The notes: generated by a model not told the origin, from the letters alone. Positions 50,831 to 60,949 are shown, counted from the stretch's first letter. The stretch is DNA of 64,000 nt from an uncultured Bacteroidales bacterium (GCA_946414805.1 CAMKPZ010000002.1:1-64000); one strand, 5' to 3'. Made by a program: numbers and translations.

Positions 50831-52657
50831 ATGCAGAGGCGGACAGGAATTATAGGATTGGTAACCGTTTGGCTACTGGTGACAGGGCTTTTCTGTGCTC
50901 ATGGCGAGGAACTGTGCATGGACGGAACGCTGCTGTTCCGTGAGGATTTCGGCGGAAACAGTCCCGATGATCCGGAATACAGCATGTCGGGCGTGCCGGG
51001 TATGAGCAACTATTACAGGAACTCCGGCAACACCTTGGGCAGCGGCAATTACACCATCCGCAAAGAGGGATGGAACAACAACTATCAATGGCACCGTCAG
51101 GACGACCACACCTATCCGAACGACAAGAGCAGAGGCTATCTGCTGGAGGTGGACGGAACGGGCGGAGACGCTCCTTTCTACAGCAAGACGATAGACGGTT
51201 TATGTCCGGGCACGAGGCTGGCTTTCTCCGCGTATGTGGTGAATGTGCATTACGCGGGTCAGATCCGGTGGTTTGAGGAGAACGGCAGGAGTTACACCTA
51301 CCCCCGGTTGCGGTTCGTGCTGAAGGATCCGCAGACGGGCGGGGAGTTGGCCTCCCGATCCACGGGTAATATCCTGCCGGATCCGCGTTATTATACCGAT
51401 GAAGCATGGCATGAGGCCATGGAGAGCAAGCTATCCGCCGAATGGCAGTTGGTGGGAACAACCTTCACCGTGCCCAGGGGAGTAGAGAGTGTGCAGATGT
51501 TTATCTACAATGATGCAGAAGGCGGCAGCGGCAACGGCAACGATTTCGCGATCGATGATATCGAGATCCGGTTCTGCTATCCGGAAGGCGAGGTGGCGGG
51601 CAGAGACAGCGTGTGTCTGGGTTCGCCTGCGCATTTAGAAGCGCAATGGGAAGCGACGGGCGATCTGGTGGCGCCGTTCGAATTCCGGTGGTTGTTCTCG
51701 GCAGACAGCATGACATGGACGGAGGTATCCGGTGCTACGGACTACAGGCTGGATATACCGGCGGTTCAGCTCAGCGACAGCGGATGGTACAAAGCCGCAA
51801 TGGCGGAGGAGGGTAGTATAGACCGTCCGAACTGCCGGACGGTGACCAAACCGTTCCTGCTGACGACCGTAGAATGCGGAAAAGCGATCCGTCTCTACGC
51901 CGACACGACGGTGTGCGACACCCTGCTGCCGTACACATGGCACGGACACGAATGGACGGAAGGACAAGTGCTGACCGACACCATCAGGGATCAAGCGGAT
52001 GAAGACAGTGTGTATATCCGCCTGTCGCTGCGGACGAAGCAGTGCTGCCCGGAGGTGCATTATGCAAGCTGCGAGCGGCTCGATATATGCGACACACTCA
52101 TGCCCTACACATGGACTTTCGGTGACACGGCACTGCTGTTCACGGATATCCGCGAGACGCACCGCATAGAGAAACGGCACCCGCGGTGGGATTGTACGGA
52201 CTCGGTCTATACCTTCCGCATCGACACCGTGCATTGCGAGAAACTATGGCACGTGATCGTCAACAAATACAACCGGCTACTCGCCTGCGACCAAGTGCGG
52301 CTGCGGCAGTACTTCCCCGGACGGACGGTAACGGGCTATCAGTGGTACAAGGACGGTGCTGCTATCCCCGGTGCCGAAGGAGACGATTATTCGGAGCAGA
52401 ACGAGTTGCGGGGCGTCTATCAGTTACGTATCCTTCTGGACGGCGGACAGACGGCGTGGAGCAATATCATTGAGATAAACACACCGGCGGAGGTTCAGTC
52501 CTCGCGGCTGCGGATCTATGACAGCAGAGGATGGCTGGTTTACAGTGCGGAGAGGGAAGACGAAGAACCCGCAGTACCGGTTCTGCCGGGCGGAATATAC
52601 CTGATCCGCCGTGACTACGGCGGCGAAGGATGGACACGGAAACTATTGATCCCATGA
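50831..52657 (+). CDS. secreted surface protein with Ig-like and T9SS-type C-terminal domain
   Basis: Signal segment IGLVTVWLLVTGLFCAHG, then a jelly-roll-like beta domain (about residues 30-250, SRGYLLEVDGTGGDAPFYSK, FAIDDIEIRFC), an Ig-like unit (about 255-345), a Cys-rich linker with paired C-x-x-L-x-P-Y-T-W motifs (CDTLLPYTW, CDTLMPYTW), another Ig-like unit and a C-terminal domain ending GGIYLIRRDYGGEGWTRKLL, the pattern of type A T9SS sorting domains. Start chosen at ATG 50831; an upstream TTG lies in the -7 box. Coupled (ATGA) to the next gene. Binding partner unknown. Confidence 0.78.
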   Translation: MQRRTGIIGLVTVWLLVTGLFCAHGEELCMDGTLLFREDFGGNSPDDPEYSMSGVPGMSNYYRNSGNTLGSGNYTIRKEGWNNNYQWHRQDDHTYPNDKSRGYLLEVDGTGGDAPFYSKTIDGLCPGTRLAFSAYVVNVHYAGQIRWFEENGRSYTYPRLRFVLKDPQTGGELASRSTGNILPDPRYYTDEAWHEAMESKLSAEWQLVGTTFTVPRGVESVQMFIYNDAEGGSGNGNDFAIDDIEIRFCYPEGEVAGRDSVCLGSPAHLEAQWEATGDLVAPFEFRWLFSADSMTWTEVSGATDYRLDIPAVQLSDSGWYKAAMAEEGSIDRPNCRTVTKPFLLTTVECGKAIRLYADTTVCDTLLPYTWHGHEWTEGQVLTDTIRDQADEDSVYIRLSLRTKQCCPEVHYASCERLDICDTLMPYTWTFGDTALLFTDIRETHRIEKRHPRWDCTDSVYTFRIDTVHCEKLWHVIVNKYNRLLACDQVRLRQYFPGRTVTGYQWYKDGAAIPGAEGDDYSEQNELRGVYQLRILLDGGQTAWSNIIEINTPAEVQSSRLRIYDSRGWLVYSAEREDEEPAVPVLPGGIYLIRRDYGGEGWTRKLLIP

Positions 52658-53565
52658 AAAGGCGGATAAAGATAATAGGATTGGTGATAGGTTGCTGCTT
52701 ATTGGCGGCAGGGGCGCATGCGGAGCATGTGTTCGAAGTCGGCGCACGCGGAGGCATAGCGGGTTGGAACGGCAGCCACACCTACGTAGGCACGCGGGTG
52801 AATGCGCATGCAGGAGCTCAGTTCTCCTATACATGGTATTCGTCGCGGGTGGTAGGTCTGTGCATCGGCGCAACGGCAGACATGCACAGGACAGGGTTCG
52901 CCAAGAACGATTATACCGACAGCTACTCAACGATCGATGTGGAAGGCAAAGAGATGCAGATCGATTACTCCATCGGTTCGCTCAACGAGACATACACCTC
53001 CTTCTCCGCCGGCATTCCGCTGCAGGTCGCTTTCTTCGGCAACGGTTGGAGTTTTCTGGTAGGTCCGAAAGTGGTGTTCCCGCTGACGACGAGTTGGCAC
53101 GAACAGGCGGACAACGCTGCGCTGAGCGTCTATTATCCGGAGATAGACAACCGGATTGAGGAGTCCTATCCGTTAGCCGCCACCCGTTCTTTCGCCATGA
53201 GCAACAGCGGAACAGCCCAACGGCAGAAAGTAGAATGGTGGCTGGCGGCGGAGCTGGATTATATGCTACCGCTGAATACCGCCCCGAAGCATGTATCGGG
53301 TTTGTCGTTCGGTATCTATTTCGACTACGGGTTCTCCACCAATACGAATTCCAACACCCTTCATCCTACGCTGATCTCCCTCTCGGACACCCGCGACGGT
53401 TTTCCGCTGACGCGCACGATCGTGTCGGTGATGGAGGCGGAGCGGCAGGGAAAGGCGCTGGTGACCAACTACCGGCTCTTCGATGTGGGAATAAAGATCA
53501 GCTATTTCATTTCGCCGCATCCGCAGTACGGAGGACGGAAAAAAGCCTGCAACTGCTGGCCTTAG
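52654..53565 (+). CDS. outer-membrane beta-barrel protein
   Basis: The start MKRRIKIIGLVIGCCLLAAG overlaps the stop of the previous gene by ATGA. After a signal peptide, about 280 residues of amphipathic strands follow (FEVGARGGIAGWNGSHTYVG, GNGWSFLVGPKVVFPLTTSW, YDVGIKISYF-like end). This resembles the PorT/OmpA-like barrels that accompany surface proteins in Bacteroidota. It probably anchors or assists the 609-residue protein encoded with it. It overlaps the convergent methyltransferase gene by 4 bp. Confidence 0.75.
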   Translation: MKRRIKIIGLVIGCCLLAAGAHAEHVFEVGARGGIAGWNGSHTYVGTRVNAHAGAQFSYTWYSSRVVGLCIGATADMHRTGFAKNDYTDSYSTIDVEGKEMQIDYSIGSLNETYTSFSAGIPLQVAFFGNGWSFLVGPKVVFPLTTSWHEQADNAALSVYYPEIDNRIEESYPLAATRSFAMSNSGTAQRQKVEWWLAAELDYMLPLNTAPKHVSGLSFGIYFDYGFSTNTNSNTLHPTLISLSDTRDGFPLTRTIVSVMEAERQGKALVTNYRLFDVGIKISYFISPHPQYGGRKKACNCWP

Positions 53566-54776
53566 AGCCTGTCGGCAAGAAAGAGAGAAGGTCTGCCCGC
53601 TACGCGGCAGCCGATCACAAAAACTGTGCCTCCGTCGCGGAGGTGCAGTTTCTTTTTGAGTTGGTCCGGCGAAAGCGGATAATTGCGTGTGAGGATATTC
53701 GCCGTCATCCCTTTCACCGATTGGGCATCCTTGCCGTTGAGCGGACGGACAATGCGCCAGACGCGTCCGGGAAAGTCAGCGATCAGCCGGTCGGAGCGGT
53801 ATATATGGGTGTTGGGATCCGGCTTCTGCAGCCCGAAACGTGCGGCAACGAGCCGATAGGCACCTGCCTTGAGGATCGCAGCGGACGGCTCGTAGAGATA
53901 GCAGCCCTCCTCCAACTCCCCCTCAAAGGGAGGGCAGAGTGCTTCTTTCTCTTCTTCGCGGGTGAAGGTGAAGACCAGCTCGGGGCGGGAGAGGTCAATG
54001 CAGGTAATTGTGCATTGTGAATTGTGAATTGTGCATTGTGAATTGGATAGGAGAAGGATCTCCTTGACCTCGTTCTTCACGGCTACGATATGTACATCCC
54101 ATGTCATCTCCTCCTTTGAGGGGAGATCAGATGGGATTCGGAGTGCTTTGAGGGCCTGCGTGATATCCAGCATGGGCGAGAGCTTGAGCAGGATCCGTCC
54201 GTCCGGCTCCAGATGCTTCAGCAGGGATGGAAGAAGCGAGACGACATTCGGCGTGCAGTCCTCCAGCCGGAACACTTTTCCGCCGTGGCTGTCCCTCCGC
54301 GCAGGATCGAGGAAGATAAGGGAATAGGGGGGACGGGGTATTGGTGATTGGTGACCGGAGAGGAAATCCTCTGCGGAGGAGTTATAGACCGTTATGTTTT
54401 TGTTCGCAAGGGCGAAATTGTGTGCGGCAATGCGGCATAGTTCGGCGTTCTGCTCCACATAATCGGTGCGTGCAAACGCTTCGCTGAGGAAGAACGTGTC
54501 CACTCCGTAGCCGCCGGTGAGATCGAGAAACCTCTCTTTCTTCCCCTTTTCCTCGGTGAGAGAAGAGAGCACAGCGGCTTTGTAACGGGCGGTGGCTTCG
54601 GATGAACACTGTTCGCAGGAGAGCCGGACAGGATACCACCAGTCCTCTATCGCGGCGAAAGAAGGCAGTTTGTCCGCCGTACGTGACCGCCCTTCCTCCT
54701 GCTGGAGAAACCACCGCCACTCTTCATCCGAGAGATGCCTGTATTTATTGCGCTGCAGCGCCAAGTCATTTACCAT
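53562..54776 (-). CDS. THUMP-like class I SAM-dependent methyltransferase
   Basis: The central Rossmann methyltransferase domain has motif I FLDLTGGYGVDTFFLSEAF (about residues 83-101) and IFLDPARRDSHGG as motif IV. The C-terminal third matches the THUMP-like domain seen in Bacteroidota homologues (IYRSDRLIADFPGRVWRIVR). Probably an RNA modification enzyme; substrate unknown. GTGAATT/GTGCATT repeats at 54006-54045 insert SNSQCTIHNSQCTI in frame, and a smaller one gives SGHQSPIPRPP. Its ATG lies in a CATTTGCC-type repeat shared with the end of the SpoIID-like gene. Confidence 0.8.
   Translation of the reverse strand: MVNDLALQRNKYRHLSDEEWRWFLQQEEGRSRTADKLPSFAAIEDWWYPVRLSCEQCSSEATARYKAAVLSSLTEEKGKKERFLDLTGGYGVDTFFLSEAFARTDYVEQNAELCRIAAHNFALANKNITVYNSSAEDFLSGHQSPIPRPPYSLIFLDPARRDSHGGKVFRLEDCTPNVVSLLPSLLKHLEPDGRILLKLSPMLDITQALKALRIPSDLPSKEEMTWDVHIVAVKNEVKEILLLSNSQCTIHNSQCTITCIDLSRPELVFTFTREEEKEALCPPFEGELEEGCYLYEPSAAILKAGAYRLVAARFGLQKPDPNTHIYRSDRLIADFPGRVWRIVRPLNGKDAQSVKGMTANILTRNYPLSPDQLKKKLHLRDGGTVFVIGCRVAGRPSLFLADRL
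54006..54045. repeat. GTGAATT-type tandem repeat, in frame in methyltransferase gene
   Basis: Four 9-bp units alternating GTGAATTGT and GTGCATTGT. They add about 13 residues between two domains without breaking the frame. Confidence 0.8.
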
Positions 54777-54818
54777 TTAGTCATTTGCCGTTTGGTCATT
54801 TGCCGTTAGGTCATTTAG
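54765..54818. repeat. CATTTGCCGTTTGGT-type repeat at a gene junction
   Basis: Tandem units of about 13 bp. They supply the stop codon and last residues ([12 protein letters not shown]) of the SpoIID-like gene and the ATG of the methyltransferase gene. Confidence 0.7.
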
Positions 54819-55892
54819 TAGCGTCCCCGGGTAATAGAATCCCAGAATCTCTTCGTAACTCTTTCCTTCCGCCGCCATGACGGCTGCACCGATCTGGCAC
54901 AAACCGGCTCCGTGTCCCCATCCATGTCCGGAGAGAACCCAGACGGATTGGTGATTGGTCATTGGTAATTGGTAATTGTGAATTGTGAATTGTGAATTGT
55001 GAATTGCGGATTGGTGCTCAATGTCGAACCACGAGCTATAGAGACAGGAGGGACTGAGCCAGAGGCGGATCTTGAGCTCCTTGCCGATGATCTCTGTGTG
55101 CTTCGTGCCTGTTATACGGAGGCGGTCGATGCGCCCTGAAGCACCGCGGTGGAGAGGCTCTATCGCTGTGATATGCCCGAAATCAATCCCGGATTTATTA
55201 CGCACAATGGCGTCCAGTTGCTCCTCCGTATAAGTCACCTGCCAGTCATGGAAATCGCGGGTCTCCAGATCATAATCATTGAGGCATGATCGCAAAACGG
55301 CGGTGCTGTCAGGCAGGGTGCGCTGCATGTGCGCGGGGTCGCAATAAGGACATTCGACCGAACGGATATACGGCACATCCATATCTTCCCAACAGGTTCG
55401 CCAGATCTCGGTTCGCCCTCCGCAGCATTTGTAATAACGGGTGTCGCATACCTCTCCGCTGTAGGTGAGCACTTGTCCGGCGGTAGCGCGAACGGCTTCC
55501 ACTGCGCGGTCATTGAGCCGCCGGATACCTTCGTATCGCTGGCAATGATCATCGGCGCAGACATCGAACCCCTCATGGTTGGGTTTCGCCATCGCCCGGA
55601 TAGCCCAACTGCGGCTGATCACGGCATGCGCCTTGAGAAGCTCCATCGGACTGTCCGAACGCATCTCCGAAGAGATCACCGAACACAGGTAATCTTCCAG
55701 ATCAATGGTGTTGACCGCCGTTTGGGTGCCGTCCGGATTGGTGCGGATGGTCAGTTCGCCCATGAACTCCTGCTCCTCATACCGGTCCCAATGGAAACCG
55801 ATCCCGATACGCACACGCTTGAGCACGAAAGTCTTTTCGCGTTGCTCCCATTCGATACGCGGAGCCGTCAATATACCTACACGGATACGCAT
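54777..55892 (-). CDS. SpoIID/LytB-domain protein
   Basis: SpoIID domain ([20 protein letters not shown], then [18 protein letters not shown]) with the conserved [18 protein letters not shown] near the C-terminus. In other bacteria SpoIID is a lytic transglycosylase acting on denuded glycan; this Bacteroidota form lacks a visible signal peptide. A repeat-derived insert ([20 protein letters not shown], encoded around 54950-55010) lies just before the catalytic-type motif, and the last 12 residues are repeat-encoded. It overlaps the glycosyltransferase gene by 16 bp. Confidence 0.85.
   Translation of the reverse strand: MRIRVGILTAPRIEWEQREKTFVLKRVRIGIGFHWDRYEEQEFMGELTIRTNPDGTQTAVNTIDLEDYLCSVISSEMRSDSPMELLKAHAVISRSWAIRAMAKPNHEGFDVCADDHCQRYEGIRRLNDRAVEAVRATAGQVLTYSGEVCDTRYYKCCGGRTEIWRTCWEDMDVPYIRSVECPYCDPAHMQRTLPDSTAVLRSCLNDYDLETRDFHDWQVTYTEEQLDAIVRNKSGIDFGHITAIEPLHRGASGRIDRLRITGTKHTEIIGKELKIRLWLSPSCLYSSWFDIEHQSAIHNSQFTIHNYQLPMTNHQSVWVLSGHGWGHGAGLCQIGAAVMAAEGKSYEEILGFYYPGTLLNDLTANDQTAND
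54946..55014. repeat. mixed ATTGGT/GTGAATT tandem repeat, in frame in SpoIID-like gene
   Basis: GGTGATTGGTCATTGGTAA units pass into four GTGAATT units. About 23 codons are affected. The frame is preserved. Confidence 0.8.
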
Positions 55893-57268
55893 TGCCGGCT
55901 CAGTCGTGCGGTTAACTCAAATGTCCTCAGACGGTCCTTGTACCAGTTATTGCGGTTCATGGCGAAGATATCGCAGTTGGCATCCGAATTGTCCTCCCAC
56001 CGGCGGCAGTTATAGACCACATCATAGATGCGCCCGATCCGCCATTCGCGGCTGATACGCAACCCCACAGCATAGTCCTCGCCATACTTGGTAGTCGGAT
56101 AATTGATCGTTCGCAGCAACGGCACATAGAACCCTCTCGGAGCTCCTAACCCATTGATACGCAGGGCGTTGTTGCGTCCGTTCTCCTCCGTCCACTCGCG
56201 GTGGTCAATCACTCCCGGAGGCAGGGGATTTCCCTCAATATCCGTCATCTGGTAGGTGCCGATCACCATGCCGTAAGCGCCGGACTCAAAAGCGTCGACG
56301 AAGCGCTGTACGGTGGTTGCATCATGATAGGTGTCATCGCTGTCAAGCTGGATCGCATACTTGCCGCAACGGGGATCATGGATCGCCACATTCCAGTTGC
56401 CTCCGATAGCGTGCCAGGTCTTGTCCTGGGCAATATAGATGAGTTCCGGCGCTTGGGGATCCGTGAGACGCAATGCGTCATTTTTGGTTTTTAATTCACG
56501 GATAGCGTCTGCCGTGCCGTCGGTGGAGTTATCGTCAACGACGATCACATTGAAAGAGTAGGGCGCACTCACTTTCTGCGCCAGAGCGGAGCGAATGGCA
56601 TCCGCTATCGTGCGCGCGCGGTTCTTACAAGGTATAACAACGCTGGCGGTCACAGGGAAAGAACCGGCTTCCGGCAACGGCAGATATGCACCCGGCTGAA
56701 GGTACGCACCAATGCGCTTGAGATACGCCGTCTCGCATGCCTCCATCTCCACCTGCACCGCACGGTTGCGCGGATCGACATAATCGAAGAGTTTCTCGCC
56801 GGACTTGCGGGTGTCGGTCTCCACCTCATAGTAGAGGTACTCCGGTATATGCACGAGCGCTTTCTCTCCTGTCTGCGCGGCACGCAGCCGCAGATCATAG
56901 AAACCCGCGAACGAGTAATCGGTATCCATCTGAGCCACCAGCGCCTTGAAACGGTCGGTTCGCCAGAGAAGGACACTGCCGAAATCGAAATCGTCACGCA
57001 GCGCTCCCTGTTGGTAGTCGATCACCGGCGCCTCGGAGACACACCATCCGCCCTGCGCATCCCGGATCTTATTGAAATGATCGGCATAGACCATTGTGGC
57101 GTCGGTCATCTCCATGACTTGGAGCATTCGCTCTTGCGCCAGATAAACCCACTCGATATCGGGCTTGAGGCAAAGGAAAAGGTAAGGCGTTTGTACTTCC
57201 GCTGCGATCGCGCGGAGAGCCTGGGTGGCGCATACACGCCCGGGCAAAAAGAAGGTAGAGATACTCAT
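55877..57268 (-). CDS. glycosyltransferase family 2 protein
   Basis: A GT-A-fold domain starts at about residue 205 ([20 protein letters not shown]) with the nucleotide-sugar Asp in [16 protein letters not shown] and the metal-binding [11 protein letters not shown]. The N-terminal 200 residues form a second, degenerate GT-A-like domain ([20 protein letters not shown]). No signal peptide or membrane helix is visible. Acceptor unknown; probably cell-surface glycan synthesis. Overlaps the SpoIID-like gene downstream. Confidence 0.87.
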   Translation of the reverse strand: MSISTFFLPGRVCATQALRAIAAEVQTPYLFLCLKPDIEWVYLAQERMLQVMEMTDATMVYADHFNKIRDAQGGWCVSEAPVIDYQQGALRDDFDFGSVLLWRTDRFKALVAQMDTDYSFAGFYDLRLRAAQTGEKALVHIPEYLYYEVETDTRKSGEKLFDYVDPRNRAVQVEMEACETAYLKRIGAYLQPGAYLPLPEAGSFPVTASVVIPCKNRARTIADAIRSALAQKVSAPYSFNVIVVDDNSTDGTADAIRELKTKNDALRLTDPQAPELIYIAQDKTWHAIGGNWNVAIHDPRCGKYAIQLDSDDTYHDATTVQRFVDAFESGAYGMVIGTYQMTDIEGNPLPPGVIDHREWTEENGRNNALRINGLGAPRGFYVPLLRTINYPTTKYGEDYAVGLRISREWRIGRIYDVVYNCRRWEDNSDANCDIFAMNRNNWYKDRLRTFELTARLSRQCVSV

Positions 57269-57269
57269 A

Positions 57270-57310
57270 TCAATTCACAATTCACAATTTATAATTCACA
57301 ATTCAGAATT
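57270..57310. repeat. AATTCACA-type tandem repeat
   Basis: Inverse-strand version of the GTGAATT repeat, between the glycosyltransferase start and the tRNA terminator. Confidence 0.75.
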
Positions 57311-57320
57311 ATATATCGAA

Positions 57321-57346
57321 AAATGACACCCTTTCGGATGTCATTT
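57321..57346 (-). terminator. terminator of tRNA-Gln
   Basis: Stem AAATGACA/TGTCATTT with extra pairs and a loop. Read leftward it ends in a U-run. Confidence 0.8.
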
Positions 57347-57351
57347 CTCAG

Positions 57352-57422
57352 TTGCCGAACCAGGACTCGAACCCAGACAGACAGAACCAGAATCTGTAGT
57401 GCTACCATTACACAATTCGGCA
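57352..57422 (-). tRNA. tRNA-Gln (anticodon CUG)
   Basis: A 71-nt cloverleaf: acceptor TGCCGAA/TTCGGCA with discriminator A, D-arm GTGT-AATGGTA-GCAC, anticodon stem ACAGA/TCTGT with loop TTCTGGT (anticodon CTG in DNA), and T-arm CTGGG-TTCGAGT-CCTGG with two wobble pairs. CCA is not encoded. It has its own promoter and terminator. Confidence 0.93.
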
Positions 57423-57452
57423 AAATTTGGACTCTCTTTTCGAAAGAGCGTG

Positions 57453-57483
57453 CAAAAGTACTGCTTTTTTTTGACATGTGCAA
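57453..57483 (-). promoter_or_regulatory. promoter of tRNA-Gln
   Basis: Leftward TTGC at 57480-57483, 19-bp spacer, TACTTTTG at 57453-57460. Confidence 0.8.
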
Positions 57484-57508
57484 ATTTTTTTGCAAAAAAA
57501 TGCAAAAT

Positions 57509-58153
57509 TTATTGCTTTTTTAGTTTTTTGCGGCATTGAACGATGTACATTTGCGTTGCTTCGCGTACCCAGCAGTACTCCCATTCGGGTGATTGGAAGA
57601 GCCGGTCCGCCTTCTCAAACCACCGTAAAGCTTCCTCTTTGCTGCCGAAAGGTTTGGGGGCGTAAAAGAGGCTGGTGCCGTAATAGGCGAGGACAAGCGG
57701 ATCGGAGGGCGCTAACTGTGTCGCTTCTTTGGCAAGGCTCATCGCTTTGATCGGGCGCATGGACTCATGGAGCCGCAGTTCATAGACATAGACGGCGGAC
57801 AGGTACATCTCATAATGCCCTTTGGGCAGCTTGCCTTTGCTTGCCGCTACATCTTTCTTAAACTGCGCTACATAACGCTTGGCTTCCGGCAATAAAGCCT
57901 CTTTGCCTTCTTTCTTCGCCTCCGCTACGATATACCCGCAGTAGCCGTACTCATACAATAAATCCTTCGTACATTGTACATTGTCCCTTTGTACATCAAT
58001 ATGCTCCTTCCAGACGCTCATGTTCTCGCGCTGATAGGCTTCAAACAAACCCCTGTCCGCCGAAAAATCTTGTGCGGACAGGGTAATACTAAATATCGTC
58101 AGGAGAAGCAGCAATGCTCTCCTTTGTACATTGTACATTGTTCCGTTGTACAT
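57509..58153 (-). CDS. exported TPR-like protein
   Basis: Starts at ATG 58153 (MYNGTMYNVQRRALLLLLTI), 4 bp after the pfp stop. The codons before the hydrophobic signal core come from TGTACATTG repeats. The mature part (from QDFSADRG) is helical with TPR-like spacing (SKGKLPKGHYEMYLSAVYVY, DPLVLAYYGTSLFYAPKPFG). A second repeat gives DVQRDNVQCTKD (about residues 50-61). Probably periplasmic; function unknown. Co-transcribed with pfp. Confidence 0.68.
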   Translation of the reverse strand: MYNGTMYNVQRRALLLLLTIFSITLSAQDFSADRGLFEAYQRENMSVWKEHIDVQRDNVQCTKDLLYEYGYCGYIVAEAKKEGKEALLPEAKRYVAQFKKDVAASKGKLPKGHYEMYLSAVYVYELRLHESMRPIKAMSLAKEATQLAPSDPLVLAYYGTSLFYAPKPFGSKEEALRWFEKADRLFQSPEWEYCWVREATQMYIVQCRKKLKKQ

Positions 58154-58155
58154 TA
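57965..58155. repeat. two TGTACATTG-type repeat clusters in one gene
   Basis: Clusters at 57969-57996 and 58121-58155. The same units occur in pfp at 59608-59641 and, as GTACAAAG variants, at 18840, 25248 and 26283. Confidence 0.75.
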
Positions 58156-58157
58156 CT

Positions 58158-59822
58158 TTATTTTCCTCTTTCCAGCAACAGCGTACGGGTCGGCTGGTCA
58201 CAAACCTCAGTCGGACCGTAATACTGGATCGGACCCGGATAGATGTAGCTGGTCTCAGGATCTGCCCAATCCTCGCGGTGAGCTTGCAGGTACTGGAACG
58301 GCTTGCCGTTGAGGTCAACCAGAGCTTTCTGGATAACCGGTTTCATCTTGCCGTTACGTTTCTCCATGTTCATCATCATCGTGATAGGCACACCGCCGGC
58401 AATCCACTCTGCCGCAGGCTTGGTCAGGTTGCGAACGAGCGACATGTAACCCGTCTTGCCGGCTGCAATCAGATGCGTTGCGGTCACGCCGATCGAGTAG
58501 CAGTAGTCGGCATCGAAGTTCGACGGAATAGCACAGCGGCCCTCGTAACCGAAGAAGTGGTTGAGCGCCGAGAACTTACCCTTGTACTCGCCGTTTGCTT
58601 TGAGCACAGCCAGACGCTTCTGAACCATCTCAATCAGCAGTTTCTCGGTTTCGATCTGGCTTACCATCACGTTTCCGTGCGGGTCACGGTCAAGCGTCAA
58701 CTGGCGGGCAATACCCTTCGGCAGTGAGCGGTAGAGATCGCAGGAAGCCGGACTCAGCTTGCTCTTGACATATTCACGCTTCGCGTCGTCGCCGTCCAGA
58801 CCGGTGAACTCCTCGTTGTTAGCCAGCAGGTCGTTCAGCTCCTGAATCAGCACACGCATAGCGGGGATGAACTCAATCAGACCTTCCGGAATCAGCACGG
58901 TACCGAAATTAAGACCTGCATTAGCGCGGGCTACAATCACCTTCACGATGTCCTCTACGATGTCGTTGAGGGTCATGTTCTTTGCCTCTACCTCCTCGCT
59001 AATCAGGCAGATATTCGGCTGGCTCTGCAGTGCGCACTCCAGTGCGATGTGGCTTGCCGAACGACCCATGAGACGGATGAAGTGCCAGTATTTCTTCGCA
59101 GAGTTAGCATCGCGCTGGATGTTACCGATCAACTCGCTATAGACCTTGCAAGCGGTATCGAAACCGAACGAAGTCTCAATCATCTCGTTCTTGAGGTCGC
59201 CGTCAATCGTCTTCGGGCAACCGATCACCTGAATACCGCATTTCTTCTGGAGATAGTACTCGGCGAGGACGCAAGCATTGGTGTTCGAGTCGTCGCCGCC
59301 GATGATGACGATAGCCTTGATTCCCAACTGCTTGCAGATCTCGATACCGTTGTCGAACTGCCAGGTCTCCTCCAGTTTGGTACGACCCGAACCGATGATG
59401 TCGAATCCGCCGGTGTTGCGGTACTCATCAATGATAGCACCCGTCAACTCTTGGTACTTGCCGTCAATCAGACCGCTCGGACCTCCGAGGAAACCGTACA
59501 GTTTGTTCTCCGGGTTCAGCGCTTTCAGACCGTCGTACAGGCCGCTGATCACATTGTGACCGCCGGGAGCCTGACCGCCCGACAGGATCACGCCCACATT
59601 GAACGGCTCCTTTGTACATTGTACATTGTCACCTTGTCCCTTAACCGGCTCCATGGTGATGATAGGCAGGCCGTACGTGTTCGGGAAGAGTTTCTTGATC
59701 TCCTCTTGGTCTGCTACCGACTGTGTTTTTTCGCCTTCTACGAGGCGTACGGCGCCCTGTAACGCTACCGGCATTTTCGGCTGATAACTCTGACGCGCAA
59801 TTTGTAATGGACTCTTTTGCAT
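58158..59822 (-). CDS. pfp: diphosphate--fructose-6-phosphate 1-phosphotransferase
   Basis: PPi-dependent phosphofructokinase of the long (about 550-residue) clade, catalysing reversible phosphorylation of fructose 6-phosphate with pyrophosphate in glycolysis. Motifs: [11 protein letters not shown] near the N-terminus, [11 protein letters not shown] (about 174-184; the Asp marks PPi use) and CPKTIDGDL (about 202-210) with the catalytic Asp. A ten-residue insert [10 protein letters not shown] (61-70) comes from an in-frame TGTACATTG repeat at 59608-59641, ahead of the first core strand. Cytoplasmic. It has a consensus promoter at 59934-59964. Confidence 0.93.
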   Translation of the reverse strand: MQKSPLQIARQSYQPKMPVALQGAVRLVEGEKTQSVADQEEIKKLFPNTYGLPIITMEPVKGQGDNVQCTKEPFNVGVILSGGQAPGGHNVISGLYDGLKALNPENKLYGFLGGPSGLIDGKYQELTGAIIDEYRNTGGFDIIGSGRTKLEETWQFDNGIEICKQLGIKAIVIIGGDDSNTNACVLAEYYLQKKCGIQVIGCPKTIDGDLKNEMIETSFGFDTACKVYSELIGNIQRDANSAKKYWHFIRLMGRSASHIALECALQSQPNICLISEEVEAKNMTLNDIVEDIVKVIVARANAGLNFGTVLIPEGLIEFIPAMRVLIQELNDLLANNEEFTGLDGDDAKREYVKSKLSPASCDLYRSLPKGIARQLTLDRDPHGNVMVSQIETEKLLIEMVQKRLAVLKANGEYKGKFSALNHFFGYEGRCAIPSNFDADYCYSIGVTATHLIAAGKTGYMSLVRNLTKPAAEWIAGGVPITMMMNMEKRNGKMKPVIQKALVDLNGKPFQYLQAHREDWADPETSYIYPGPIQYYGPTEVCDQPTRTLLLERGK

Positions 59823-59842
59823 AATAGTTAGTATATGTAATG

Positions 59843-59912
59843 TAACAATTTAACAGTTTAACAATTTAACGGTTTAACGCTTTAACAGTTTGACAATTTA
59901 ACGGCTTAACGC
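59843..59912. repeat. TTTAACA-type tandem repeat in pfp leader
   Basis: About seven imperfect units of CAATTTAACGGTTTAA type, between the pfp promoter and its ATG, so they are transcribed as 5' leader. Confidence 0.8.
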
Positions 59913-59933
59913 GGTTCACCGCAAATTTGCGTG

Positions 59934-59964
59934 CAAATTTACTACTTTTTTTTGAAATACACAA
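59934..59964 (-). promoter_or_regulatory. promoter of pfp
   Basis: Leftward TTGT at 59961-59964, 19-bp A-tract spacer, TAAATTTG at 59934-59941. Confidence 0.75.
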
Positions 59965-60330
59965 GAGAAAGGGCGATTTTCTGTTACTTTTCTACTATAT
60001 CGGTACTAATCGTTCCGAACGAATGTGAGGATTAGCAATAATCGTTCCGTATAAATATACGGATAAGAACAGGACCATCACGGGACCATGTTCCGAGAAC
60101 GACCTAAGAAAAGTACAATCAGAACAATAGCGGAGCACATCTAAGCACCCCCCCCCCTCAAAAGTTTCCGATTATTAAGATTTTGGCATTTTGCCAACCT
60201 CTACCTAACCTCGGCTCAAGGTCAGCACAAGGTCTGCTGATTGATACAATATTGGAACGAGGTTGTTCACGCAAGTTTTTTGTGTTGGCAGCCTGTATCT
60301 TTTTTATGATTTTGCTATAAAGATACAAAC
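59965..60330. other. non-coding region between pfp and tracrRNA
   Basis: No gene seen. Contains two direct copies of AATCGTTCCG (about 60008 and 60042) and a run of ten C residues near 60150. Confidence 0.5.
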
Positions 60331-60332
60331 TA

Positions 60333-60412
60333 TAAAAAGAGGGCGAGACTTGCGTCCCACCCTAAATGTTTACACATCGGAATAATCCTTATTGTGTATG
60401 TCATTCAAAAAG
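60333..60412 (-). ncRNA. tracrRNA of the type II-C CRISPR system
   Basis: Read leftward: promoter (TTGC 60445-60448, TACCTTTG 60418-60425), then an anti-repeat at 60391-60411 (TTTTTGAATGACATACACAA) complementary to the 5' part of the crRNA repeat. Next come an AAGGATTATTCC nexus-like segment typical of Bacteroidota II-C tracrRNAs and a final 9-bp terminator stem with GCAA tetraloop (60341-60362) followed by U5. About 80 nt. It pairs with crRNA, guides RNase III processing and forms the Cas9 guide. It fixes the crRNA strand as the minus strand. Confidence 0.88.
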
Positions 60413-60417
60413 TTGTG

Positions 60418-60448
60418 CAAAGGTACTATATTTTTCTGAATTATGCAA
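60418..60448 (-). promoter_or_regulatory. tracrRNA promoter
   Basis: TTGC at 60445-60448, 19-bp spacer, TACCTTTG at 60418-60425. Divergent from the cas2 promoter 18 bp away. Confidence 0.8.
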
Positions 60449-60465
60449 GTATTTTTAAGAAAAAT

Positions 60466-60839
<374 letters not shown>

Positions 60840-60865
60840 AAAACTAAAAATGGCTGATCAAAAAT

Positions 60866-60896
60866 AAAAGCAGTACTTTGCGGTACTGCTTTTTTT
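60866..60896. terminator. bidirectional terminator between cas2 and the array
   Basis: A perfect 8-bp stem AGCAGTAC/GTACTGCT, extended by A/T pairs, with runs of T on the right and of A on the left. It can stop both the rightward cas2 transcript and the leftward crRNA transcript. Confidence 0.82.
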
Positions 60897-60949
60897 ACGT
60901 TCTAAAACATGTCTTAACTTGTTGTGTTTTAACGTTTTATACGAAATCT

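Noticed and set aside
60140..60165. Poly-C tract as a phase-variation switch
   Set aside because: It is not inside or just before any gene I can support; the nearest start (cas2) is over 340 bp away with its own intact promoter.
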